Assembly (NCBI RefSeq): GCF_910592395.1 | Contig: NC_088321.1 | Coordinates: 3,288,001 to 3,352,000 of the forward strand | Source: Lineus longissimus | Taxonomy: Eukaryota > Nemertea > Pilidiophora > Heteronemertea > Lineidae | DNA length: 64,000 nt | Direction: 5' to 3' | Shown: positions 10,270 through 22,100 of the stretch, piece by piece | How positions within the stretch are numbered: position 1 is the stretch's first letter | Layout: every line of letters begins with the position of its first letter | Translations under genes and position numbers: made by a program | Notes under the pieces: generated by a model | The model's input: only the letters and a program-made list of their open reading frames with translations | Databases searched by the model: none | What the model was told of the DNA's origin: nothing

Positions 10270-13240
10270 TTCTGGTTCTTTTCTCCTTTTCCACTCTTTC
10301 GATCGGCGTGGCCTAGCGGTCTCGGGTATCCAAAACAACTAATTTTAAGCTTTGGAGAACTTTTGTTTTGTAAAATTGAATGAAATTCGAAGCAACCTAA
10401 CGTGAATGCTATGTTGTATGTGTAAAGTGTGTTGTAAATATCTAACTGTCACTCGCTCATCTATCGTGAATCTCATTTCAATGAATTACTAGAGTACAAA
10501 ATGAAATATAATGATTCATTAGCCCAGCGCATGATCCATACATAACCTCCATAAAGCTCTCCACTGGTTGCAGTGGTTGATAGGGTGAGGGACGAGGCCG
10601 GTCCACTGCGTCCGAATTGTAAGTATATCATGCTGGGGTTGCTCAGGAAGGGCTCACTGGGGCAGATCTCTTTGCTTTTGCTTTCGGCATGGTCCAGATG
10701 TGTTTCCAACAGTTGAAATGGCTGAAACCTTGTGTGTAGATGAATATAACGGTAAGTGACTGCACCCTCTCTTCCACCAGGTCTGCTGACTGAGCATGCA
10801 CAGAGGGTAAAACCGTCGTGGCGCACTGAATAACCACAGGTAGCCCATAAGTTTTATTTTTGATTAATTCCTTTCCGTAACAAAAACAAGAAGAATTCAC
10901 ACCAAGGAGTCCAAAATATACCACGGGATAGAATAATTCCGAACACTTACAACTCATTGACCGATTTAAAGGGAAAAGGTACTAGCCAATATGCATCGTA
11001 GTCAGGCGGGGGGGGGGGGGCAAGAGGCATGTATAGGCCAAAGGAGACAAGGGGGTAATAGATAGTGTCCAAGCGTAGGTGTAAAAAAGTAGTATGATGA
11101 TTATGACTTATAGTGCGACATGAAACCAAGGTAATGGTTCAGTTAAATTGTTGCATCAACTTTTGTTCAGTAATTCTCTTTTGTGTAGTGTCAGTATTAT
11201 AAAGTGATCCCTTCAGAACAGAGACTTTCATGTCATCAAGAGAAGGCCCAGGTTTATTTGAATGTCCACCGATAGGAAGAAGTGTTTTTGCGCCTGATGG
11301 ATTGTGCATGAGCACAATGACCAAATGGGGGTTTAGGCCAAATGGAGTGGGACTGAGGCCTGTTTGATCGGTCTGAGCCCTATATGCAATATGTGGGGGA
11401 TCTGGAATGCACAGATGGCTATATTGTACAAAAATATTTTTTTTGAATATATCCACCATCAAGAGAAAAGGTAAAAAAATCTGAAAATATTGCATGCCGA
11501 CCACCAGTTATTGCTTTGTAATTGTAATTCACGTCATTCCCGCCAGTGCCCACAGCTGTTCGGATATATTCTGTGGTCACTTGCGTTCGGCACTTGTGGT
11601 CAATTGCAACCAGGGCAATGGGCCTATCTATGATTGACCGACCATGATAGCCAAAAACGGCATTGAAATAAATTTTTGAAAAGAGCACACCTGCGCGATG
11701 AAATGAATTTAATCTGCATGTAAGTCAGGGGTTGAGAGCATGGGACCGAACATCCCACGAAAACGAGAGGCATTTTCATTCATAGCGAGGCATTTTCTGT
11801 CGTCCAGAACGGAAACAAAAGAAATTTGAAGTTTATCCCCTTCGACCAGAAGAGATGGCTAATTTAACCTCCCTCTCCTGCCTATTGTCCCCTTAAACCC
11901 AGGGGGAGTCCAGTCCAGCGATAAAGATAATAAGAAATCCATTGGCAACACAGGCGCAGAGAGCAGATGGTTTTACCAATGAATTTGTTGATTCATCTAT
12001 TCATGAAATTAAAGAGATCTTTTCGGACAGTTTCTAAAGTTATGATGACAAAACTGTTCTAAAAAATGCCTAAAATGCGTTTTAGTATAATTCTGCTAAT
12101 AGCCCCCGAAAATGATAAGAATAGACATGGATGAAGTTTGAAACCAGAGCATTAAGGTGCCTATTAACTAAAAGGCTGGTGTTTTTTTTGGGGGGGGGGG
12201 GCGTCACACTACATTCGATTTATCTAAAAATGAAAATAGATTGGTCAGGATAGACTTGAACCCATGACTTTGGAACCTTTCGACATCGGGTGAAAGAATC
12301 ACTGTTGGCAGTGTGACCGCCTAAGCAAACGAGTAACTAAGTCAGAAAGGAATCACAGGTTGTCATTAAACAGCACTAAATTACTTATTTTCGCTGTTCG
12401 TCACACTTGAATACCCTCGACATAAATTTTTGAGACTGAAAATTGAAATTCCCGATGTCCAGGATGTATATACGTAACATAATTGGCATTATCATATAGC
12501 TCAATAAGAAATGCTCTGCTTGATGGAGCCAGTTCTGCGAATAACGTTCTCTAAGACGACTATATGAAGCATAATTGCGCAGCAAAAAACCTTATCAAAA
12601 TGATTTTCGTTCGCCAATACTTGGATGTTGAATCCGCGGATTCCGGGATGTTTCGTCCCATTCCGGGATGTGCGATTCCCATTCCTCGAGCTCTTTGCTG
12701 TTCGAAGGGGATAAATTTTCAAATTTATTTTCTTTCCGTTAGCAGACGACAGAAAAATGCCTCGCTTTGACTGAATAAGCCTCGTTTTTCGCGGAATGTT
12801 CGGTTCTAACCCCCAACCCCTGTAAATGGCGTTAATTAAGCATTATTTCAGAGGACTGCCACTTATCAGAAGATCTTGCAGTATGTGAACCCCAAACTTA
12901 AAGTTGTACCCCAGATCATAGGCATTGCAAAGTTCGTTCCAGGCGCAGGTTTGACGTCCGCTTCACATGTGCATTTTTGGGTGTTATCCACTCAAGGGAC
13001 AAAAGGGACAAATAGACTGCTTTGCGCCGTAATGACCCTGTTTTTTTCCAAAATTGAAAAGTACGTTAAATCTCATGGCAGTTAGCTTATGTGCCAGAAA
13101 AAATTTCCCTCTTGAGTATAAGGCCGGGCGCTAACTTGGCAAAGTACAAGTACAACCACTGCAGGAAGAGATAATCAGCTGGATTCCACTTCTTTTTCGT
13201 TAAACTAAGGTATCACTCCTCAGTTTCATTAAATCCATCA
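10270..13240. other. No gene recognised; G-runs and low-complexity sequence
   Basis: Guanine runs of ten or more occur near 11010 and 12190. Open frames on the minus strand (11139-11504, 10473-10826) show no domain. At 12242-12328 on the minus strand a B-box-like GGGTTCAAGTC with a variable-arm-like spacing suggests a tRNA-derived fragment, too degraded to call. Confidence 0.4.
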
Positions 13241-13318
13241 GCCGCCAGTGCCTGGTGTGACACACAAGGCATCACCCGGCCCAGATGCATGCTGAGACCA
13301 AACTACTGCAACCAGATG

Positions 13319-13868
13319 GTAACCGGAAAAACGCCGACCGACCGACCGACCAACTGACCGACTGACCTGCGAACCTACCGTCATATACAGTATCCCTTTC
13401 GCTTTCTATAGCACATGTATCTGTGTAGTGCCCAGCGCAATTGACGTGATGGAGTCCGACGTGTCTGACAGCAGCATCTCCAGTCAATTATACCGGGAAA
13501 ACGAGCCCACGCGGTAAGGAACTGATAACGATACTCTAAAGATATGCTTTGTCTACATGGTCGGTGGATATAAAAACATGATTTGGGCCTAATCTATGCA
13601 CTGTAGTTTTTCTACTCGAGTGTCTCGACCGATGCAATGCATGAACTGCAACGCGCAATATGCATTTGTTGTCATTTGAACAGCGCACGTGCGCTTGTTT
13701 ACAATTTCATTTCACATGACCTGCTGCTGTCAGACACGTCGGACTCCATCATGTCCATTGCGCTGGGCACTACACAGATACATGTGCTATAGAGAAGCAA
13801 AAGGGATACTGCATATGACGGTAGGTTGGCAGGTCAGTCGGTCGGTCGGTCGGCGTTTTTCCGGTTAC
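13319..13868. mobile_element. Inverted-repeat element with GACC/GGTC microsatellite near its ends
   Basis: Left arm GGTAACCGGAAAAACGCCGA then CCGACCGACC, and right arm CGGTCGGCGTTTTTCCGGTT then ACC. The arms are about 150 bp, include CCGTCATATACAGTATCCCTT and TGTCTGACAGCAG, and flank a central region of about 245 bp. A partial second copy lies at 37424-37850 and end fragments at 38600-38763. No transposase is present, so it is a MITE-like family. Confidence 0.75.
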
Positions 13869-14029
13869 CCAACCAACCAGATACCCCAACCTTCCAATTT
13901 GTATGGAGACAGAGTCCTAAGATAGCTTTCTTATTAGTTTCGATACCAGTAGGCGGCTTCACATTTGATACCACCTAGATTTACCATCTGAAATAAGATC
14001 AATCCCAACCATCAATTCATTCAAGACCG

Positions 14030-14150
14030 CTTTAAAATCCTGGCTTTTCAAAAAACACTACGGTATTTAGTAGGAGGTTTTTTCTCGCGCTTTGAGCAGG
14101 GCGACCTGGAAAGGCGCGTTATAAATATTAAATTGTATTGTATTGATTCA
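14030..14150 (+). mobile_element. 3' end of a CR1/L2-type LINE
   Basis: TTAAAATCCTGGCTTTTCAA followed by GCGCTTTGAGC, GGAAAGGCGCGTTATAAAT and a short ATTGT-type tail is the usual wording of CR1/L2-clade LINE 3' termini. Only the tail is present (5'-truncated insertion). Confidence 0.6.
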
Positions 14151-15103
14151 GCAAACGGTTAAAAAATCAGGCAAAAATATTCAAGTGTTTTGCAAAGTTT
14201 GCGCCCAATATACTCGGAGGGAAAGATTTCCAGGCACATATAAGCTATACAGACAATTAATGTACTTTCAAATTTCTAGAAAAAAAATCCAGGGTCAAAA
14301 CGGCGCAAAGCGGTCTATTCGTCCGCTGAATGGATAACACCCAAAAATGTACGTGTAAAGTGAGATGTCAAAGCAGCACCTGGTGTGATCAACAGGGAAT
14401 CTGAGACGAAACTACTGGCAACAGATACACATACTTGCACATTTTTATCCTTCTGATCCACCGTTGTTGTGCGTATATACTCCCCCCCCTGATCGGCCGT
14501 CAGAAGGGCTGTTACTTTATCGGTAGTCTCCCTGCATTCCCTTCTTTTCCCACGCGTCCATATCGCGACAACACTATTATTACACTCACTCATGGTTGTC
14601 GCACGAGGCACGCATTGAAAGCCATCATAATTGAAGGACCAGGTGTTCAATGAGTAACGGTTCCAGGGATGCTGACCTGACCCAAATGCAAAATGCATGT
14701 TTATAGAAGAAGGCTAACCTGATCCTGAGGTTGTCACTATCAATTCAGAACGTCATTCAATTACTTCATGTCTAGCAATTTGATTGGCCACCCATGGTGC
14801 TTCCGACGGATTTCCTGGCCCTTCATGTCGGCGGTGAAAGGAGGAGACTTTAGGACTGATATTAGGCATGATTTTACCTTTGATGCTCCCCAAATCCTGC
14901 TCGATAGCGCAGAATCAGGCTCTGCCAATTTCGCCCCCCCCCATATACTCGGAGGGAAAATGTATCTGACAGATCAGCTTACCACCATCAGATAGGCAGA
15001 TTAATGTACATAATCCGTTGTTAAAGCGGCGCAAAGCGGTGTACTTGTCCGTTGAATCAGGAATCCCCGAAAACACACGTGTATTTTTGACGGGACTACG
15101 CAC

Positions 15104-15174
15104 CGTGCCACGCTCTGTGTCACTACAGTGCCACGCTCTGTGTCACTACAGTGCCACGCTCTGTGTCACTACAC
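15104..15174. repeat. Triplicated 24-bp unit
   Basis: GTGCCACGCTCTGTGTCACT then ACA occurs three times in a row with almost no change, indicating a recent tandem expansion. Confidence 0.9.
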
Positions 15175-15830
15175 GCCCCAGCCGCATCACGAAATCATTG
15201 CGCCGAACACATTTTGGTCAATAGGAGGCAAATCTCTGTTGCTGTACCTCACTAAAGATGTTCTGCATAATCAACTGACTCGATTGCTGGTAGACATAGA
15301 GCACGGCCAATTCAAAGGAACACAACGTTTTTGGATACGAACTATGGATGGACACTTTTTGCCGATTTTAAAACTGTGGAGTGGGACCTAAAGATTTATT
15401 TGCCTATATCCTGCATCCCCTGTTTTTGATATATACGTCGTATGGTTGTATTTGTAGTTTATCATGTTTATTGTGATTCGACCAACGGTGGGTTGTCGAG
15501 AGTAAGTTGTGTACTGTAAAATCGGTCATTAGCCGTCCTGAATTTCAACTCCCGGCCGAGAATAATGTGGTATATCAAGTGGTTCGAATTATTCAGGCAG
15601 CCCAGGAGTTTTATATATATTTTTTACCGTTCCGACCCTATCCCGTATATTTTGGATTTCTAAATGTGAATTCTACCACAGGCGGCCCAGGATTTTTATT
15701 TTTGATTAATGTAAATTGATTGATTGAATACAGATGTGATTTTGACTTTTTTTGTAATGGAAAGGATTAAATAAAAAATAGAACTCATGGGCCACCTATG
15801 GAATAACGACAAAAGCTTCAGTCGCTTAGT

Positions 15831-16128
15831 CTATAATATGTCGTTAGGATTGTGCTTGTTACTCCTACCGTGTGAGACGACCGAATAAGTTTCAACATGA
15901 GAGTGTAACTTACGCAACTTATCTTTGAGAAGGTCCTCGGCAGATGATCGATCTTTAGGGAAAACAATGAAGGTCTTCATGAGGAAATCTTTCACATCAC
16001 CAGGAACATTTTCAGCAACGGGAGGAGCCTCACCATTTCCAATCCTAAACATCACATGTGTTGCATTTCCACACTCACTCCATGGACGAGTTCCCTTGGC
16101 CATTTCCAACACAACACAGCCAACGCTC
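15831..16128 (-). CDS. Kinase exon 9: subdomains IX-XI, C-terminal tail and stop
   Basis: This last exon opens after a CCACAG acceptor. Its first G completes the tryptophan codon begun in the previous exon, giving DIWSVGCVVLEMAKGTRPW. It carries the conserved Asp-x-Trp-Ser-x-Gly context of subdomain IX, the hydrophobic subdomain X and the PKDRSSAEDLL arginine of subdomain XI. A basic tail of about 28 residues (ending NPNDIL) follows, then TAG at 15833-15831. No strong AATAAA signal was seen just downstream on the minus strand, so the end of the 3' UTR is not placed. Confidence 0.88.
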
Positions 16129-19100
16129 CTGTGGATAGGATACACATTTGATTTAGCATCGGGTGAATTATAACACCATACATAACATGCACGAGGCGAT
16201 CATGTTGCTGCCGTCTGGCTATTATGGCAAGCCGTTTGCTTCAAAAAGTCGAGATGATTTTTTTCAAGTCGAGATTTTTTTTTCAAGTCAAGAAAAAATA
16301 TTTCAAGTCAAGAAATTTCTTCAAAAAGTTGAGATTAGTATTTTCAAGTTTACACATTTTTTTTCAATTCTACAAGTTTGTTTTTTTTTAAGTCGACTTT
16401 TTAAATATATATACATATTTTTTTTTTAAGTAAAAAAAAAAGTTTTTTTCATTAATTTTTTTATATACAACTTATCAGTTGATTATTTTTCTAATTCTTT
16501 TAAATTTTTTTTCAAGTCGATAAAAATTTATTGTAAATGACAAATTTCCTATTCAACAAAAAAAAAACACATTCGAGACAGAAAAAATAAGTCGAACATT
16601 ATGACGTCATCACTTTTCGTGTACAGTATGTAGACTCGTCCCCAACCGTTCTCTTGCTGACTTCGCATTCTAATGCCCACATATATACATAGCAGGGGAC
16701 CAGTCTATACAGTATGCAAGATAGCGGGAGGCGATGTTGTTGACATTGCCGAGTGTCTGCGTCAGTGTCCCGCTGAGTGCGCTGTATATACGTGCATGCG
16801 ATCACTTCGGTGCCAGTGTAACATCTGTGGTTGTTCCCCATGTGTCAGTGTTTCCAAACAATAGGCAGCTAGAGAGACCACGACTTTTCAATAGGGGGGA
16901 TACACAGAAAAACTTGTCAATCTATTTTTGAGCGTTCCCAAACAATGAGGGGAAACACTCAAAAACAGAAACACTCAAAAACATTACACCGGTTCCGTTT
17001 TGGCAGAAGATTTTGCGGAGGTCTTGGTGCCTATGCACAGCACTAACGATCAGGTATTGCACGCGATAGAGGGTTTGCAGAATAACACGACACACGGGCC
17101 TGATCGCGGCTGGCCAGGTGTTGAATTAGGCGGCGCGCGCAATGTACACAAAAACTGATGACGTCATAATGTTCGACTTTATTTTTGTAGCGCTCGACTG
17201 ATTATTTTCTCGAGTATGAAATTTTTACTCGAATATGAAATTTTTACTTTCGACACTATTTCGGTATTTATTATGTATCATTATTATATTTTACAAACAC
17301 TATTTTAATTTTTATAATCATTTTTTTCTCGCAGTGAAATTTTTATTAATTGATTTAACTTCAATATGTTAAATGAGAAGAAAAATAAATATCTCGACTT
17401 GAAAAAAAAATTTATTTCAAATTTTTTTTCTTGACTTGAAAAAAATCATTTCGACTAGAAAAAAAATCATTTCGACTTTTTGAAGCAAACGGCTTGCCAT
17501 AGGCTATGGCAGTGTTGTTACATTGACACTTGTCTATGAGGAAGATCAGTGGCGTAGTGGTTAGAGCACCGGGCTCATAATCAGGAGGTCGTGGGTCAAC
17601 CTCGTTTACCCGGAGGTCATTACGTGCTCCTATAGTCACTTGCACTGCACCTGGTATCATGTTGAGTTAAAACATATTTGATTGGTCAAAGAATAACGTT
17701 TGACATGTAAATAAGATGTAAATAATGATTTGACACTTGGCATATTCATGGCATATTGAATCGTTGAAAAGGGTGACTTATCAGTCTACATAACCATTTA
17801 CCCTAAGGCCGAAGTTACATAGGCCTCATTCGTTCATTTACCACGAGTCACTTTCCGGGTTTTTCTTTCATTCCTCGGTGAATGCACGCCACAAGGCCGT
17901 GCTTTTACAGGGGAACGAAAGCAAAAGGGGAAAATGAGTCCTGGGAAATGAACGAATGAGGTCTATGTAACTTCGGCCTAATGCGATCAGAAATCAATTG
18001 ACGGCATAATAGAACTTCATGGGCACGGATAATATTAGCTAATGCTGATATAAAAAATTGATTTCCTCTACAAGAAAATTGCGTCATTTAGTCGGGCCAT
18101 GCAGGAACTCCAAGCAAAAAGAACCGAAGAAGCACGTGTTACAAACGCCAATCGAGCGAGCACTGTGAAAATATTATTTCGAAATCCCTTTTGATAATTT
18201 ATTTTTATATCTAAGTATAAGGCTTCTTTTTCTGTATTCAGCTTGAGATAATTGCTCAATTTTACAATTATTTGGTCGGCTGCAAAAAGTTTTGGTCATG
18301 ATGAAACAGTGCTGACAAATAGGGCCCGAATAGACGGATCAGCGGTCAGACATGCTACGTCACCCCCAGATTCTGGCGGTGACGCGGCATGTGTCGTATA
18401 GGTGTTTCCAGGGGATACGGTGAAGCCCTTTTGAATGCTAATCAATTAGACCCCGGATGTAGGGGTTGGTCGTGGGTTCGATTCTCGGAAGGGCCACCGC
18501 TGTTTCATCTTTGTGTCCTTGAGCAAGGCATTTTAACCTACTTGCTTCTCCACCCTGGAGTAAATGGGTACCTAGCTGGCAGAGATGGCAAACTATGAAT
18601 GTTAGTCCTGAGCGCTGTAAAGCTGCAGCTCAGACCTGTGATACTCTCACAGAGTAGAGCTTGAATCATGAATGTGAACCAGCGCTGCGGACAGTTGTGA
18701 CAGTGCCCACATATATAACCATAGCGGGGGCTTGTGGTATTAGCTCACCTCTGAGAGGTGAGCTAAGAATAGCAAAATTCGTTTGAACCAGGGGATGGGT
18801 GAGCTTTTGCTATGGCGAAGTGTCTGTTGTCTTTTGGCGGGGCACATTTGACAATTTAACTTCAAACATTGACAATTTAACTGCTAAAAGGCTTAAAAAA
18901 TCTATTGTGGTCTTGTCTCCATTTACACTACATTTTTAGTCAATTTAGTGACAAATTTGAATGTGCTCAAATCACTCTAATTCATTAAGAATATTGTATT
19001 GCTGATGATTTAACCCTTAAAGCGCCAGAGGCGACGATCGTCGACATAAGGGGGAAAGCGCCAGAGGCGACGATCGTCGACAGCAGACATTTAGTTCCAC

Positions 19101-22100
19101 CTGTCTGCTAAGAGATGGCAGTGAGTGTGCATGTACGCTCTTTGGTACTTCGACAGTGATGCTTAGCACAAAATGGCATCGAAAAAATTTCAAGTTTCTA
19201 TACAAGCTTTTGAGTATTTTATCAAAAACTTGAAGCCCCATTTTCGCGGGAATGACGTCATCAGGAGTAATTAGCGCTGCTACGACTAATTAGACGGATG
19301 CTTCGACCAGGAATCGGATGGAAACGATGTATTTAGACCCAGACTTCATATTAAAATACCAAGGGAGGTATAAAAAGCTGATGGAGGTATGTTCTGGCCA
19401 TATTTTTGTTGATTATGGGTATTTGCACTAATTAACCCCTAATTAGTAAATTTTGGCGGGAAATGTCACAAAAATCGACGGGAATTACCATTTGTATAAA
19501 ATCATCAGTACATTCCATGGTGTTTGTAACAAAAATAACGTTGTTATTAATCATTTTCAAAAATGCTTGGTTAATTCGGCGCTCAGGGGTAATATGATTT
19601 TGTTAATTCGGCGCTTTAAGGGTTAAGGTCAAAACAAGCCAAAAAAATGAGAAAAAAACTTAATTTGACCCCAATATGAGCCAACCTAGCCCCGGTATAA
19701 GTTCGGATTCATTTTCACAAGTCTTGTTGTGTTGCCATTCATTTTGTTATTTCTTTGAAAGAAGCAAAGATATCCCTTAATCACATCCTAAATTTTCAGC
19801 TCCATAGCTTGCTAATTCTGGCCAGGGCTGGTCTTTGAACTTGGTGCTGTTGGCTGCAAAATCATGACTTTTTCTCGATTTTGTCCTCTTTCGTCGCTTT
19901 TGGCACAGTTGTACCACTCTTTGAAATGTCTCTCATTTCTCCAAAAATGTCCAGATATGACTTTCCTTTGTTGGAGAGTTGTGGGATGTCATCTACATTA
20001 GTTTGAAAAAATTCTCAAAATGTTAACCCCTGAAATGTACCTTCATTGAGACAAGACCACTAATGAATATTCATAGGTTGGAGGGTCGAGGCCTATCAAT
20101 TAGACGAGTGCATGTTTTTAACTCTCGAGTACTTATTTCGAGAGGTATTGAAAAAATATTTGCAGTGGCATGTCTACAGATATAAAGAAATTATTTGATG
20201 AAAAAATTAATTTCGAATTTTGCTAATTGGGTAATAGGGGGCGTGTTTTGAGATTTTTCTGCCTGTTGGCTGAAAAGAGTGGAAATATCAATGTCTGTCT
20301 AATTTGTCGATTATCAAAAAATTTTCGTGGTCAACTACCAGTTTTTTTTTCACCATTTACTTGCCCGGCTGTCCGGAATATCATATCAAAATTTCAGATG
20401 CACAACCCCACGCAGTATTTGATGCGTTGCGGTCAAACATTGACAATTTTTAAAACTGCTAAAAGGCTTAAAAAATCAATTGCGGTCTTGTCTCTCACGA
20501 TTCAGCCTGTTGGGCCTATACTGTTTTGCACTTTGTTTGCGAGTGTGCTTCAGAAAGGATGAATTAGGTGGTGATTATGTGGGAGATATCAGTGTGCGTA
20601 ACTGTTATGCTTGGAATTATGATGCTGTAGAAATGTGTAAGTACTGTAAATAGTTATGAGCTCAGTCTATCATTAAAACTTATCAATTAGATATGAAGTC
20701 TTAGCCCTATGTTTCTTAGTTCCTTGGTCCATTAGAATAAGATTGGTGTCAGATCAGTGGTGACATCGTACTTGACGAACTAGTTAATTTCGTCAATATT
20801 TGGATGCCCAGGGTTGTGACATTTATTTTCTTTTTTTCTTTAATGGTGACACTTTACCGCTCGACCCGGTTTTACGCTACAGTAGAAATGAGCATAATTG
20901 GTAGCCTAAATGAGGCGTAGGGCTACAAAACCTCATCTACTTATTCAGAGAGCTACATCAATACAAACATATCAACAGAAGTGTTGCTATCATCTAGAAA
21001 TAACAATGAGCAAACCCACATCAAGTACCTTCAAAAAAGGAAATATTCGCTGTTGAATCTGCCTGGGCTTTCAATTTTTTTTGCTGTCGTCTGCTAGCGC
21101 TTTGGTTACCACAGTGACAGGTCCTTACTGACAATTTAAAGTGCGGTTCGTTCTAAATCCGGGTATCTTAGAGTTCGCTACTATACTTCCCAGACAATAT
21201 TTCGACGTCCCCTAGTTTCTTTTCCGTCCAACCATACCAACAGTAAATTGATGAAGACACTTGACCGAAAATCTATTATTTCAGTTACTCGTCACTGACA
21301 CCCTGCAGAATGTAATAGCTTACATCATTTAATATGATATTTGCATTTGAAATATCATTTGGTAGAATATTGCTAGATAAATTGGACTCGATCAGTTTTG
21401 AAAATGGTAGATGATCCTTATGCATGCGTTCACTTTCGTGCTTTACGTATAGATCACCGTGCACCAATATAGGTAGACCTGCGTACGCTTTCATTAGTTC
21501 AGATTCTGGAGCTGATACATCATAGACTGGAGGCTTGATCGACAATTAGTGTTACAGTGCAGCATGCGCACATACTTGGGATGCACAGTGTAAATAATGG
21601 AGGCTGTAAGTCAATGAAAACAATTGATATTTCGAACATTTGTGAGAAGTCTTCAAATCAACGAATTTTCGACGTTAAAGACGTCAATTCGGTTCATTCG
21701 TCACGTGGTGTGTTCACTGATATTCGCTCTCCAATATATACCGGAAAATATGTAATCAAAATGTCCTTAAAGAACGATGAATTTACATAAAGTGTGCGAT
21801 ATTGTAATCCCAGCATACACTTGATTTTATTCGGAAGGTGATAGAACACTGCTACGCAGGGGATGAATCGTGTACGTTGTCCACCATTGTACTGGTGACT
21901 GTAGTGCACATGTGGTCGAAGTGACAAAAAACTCACACATGCCAGTAGTTCGCATCGTATCAACACATACTCGCGTTAGAAAAAAACTGCCATCGTTAAT
22001 TTCTATTTGCTAACGGTTTGGTATAGGTTTCAACACTAGAATAATGGCCAGTCATTTGATAAAAATGATCATATCATGATTTTACTCGAATGTAAGTTAA

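Noticed and set aside
10306-10340. tRNA gene (A-box-like GTGGCCTAGCGG)
   Set aside because: No anticodon arm or B-box in register follows, so no cloverleaf can be drawn.
12242-12328. Minus-strand tRNA-Ser/Leu-like sequence
   Set aside because: Box-like words are present but stems are not convincing; at most a tRNA-derived fragment.
14315-14698. 127-codon minus-strand frame with weak resemblance to 11419-11688
   Set aside because: The resemblance is limited to a few residues and to a locally repeated DNA segment; no domain could be named.
17540-17606. Functional tRNA-Met
   Set aside because: The acceptor stem does not pair, the B-box is altered, and the sequence continues into a SINE body shared with another locus.
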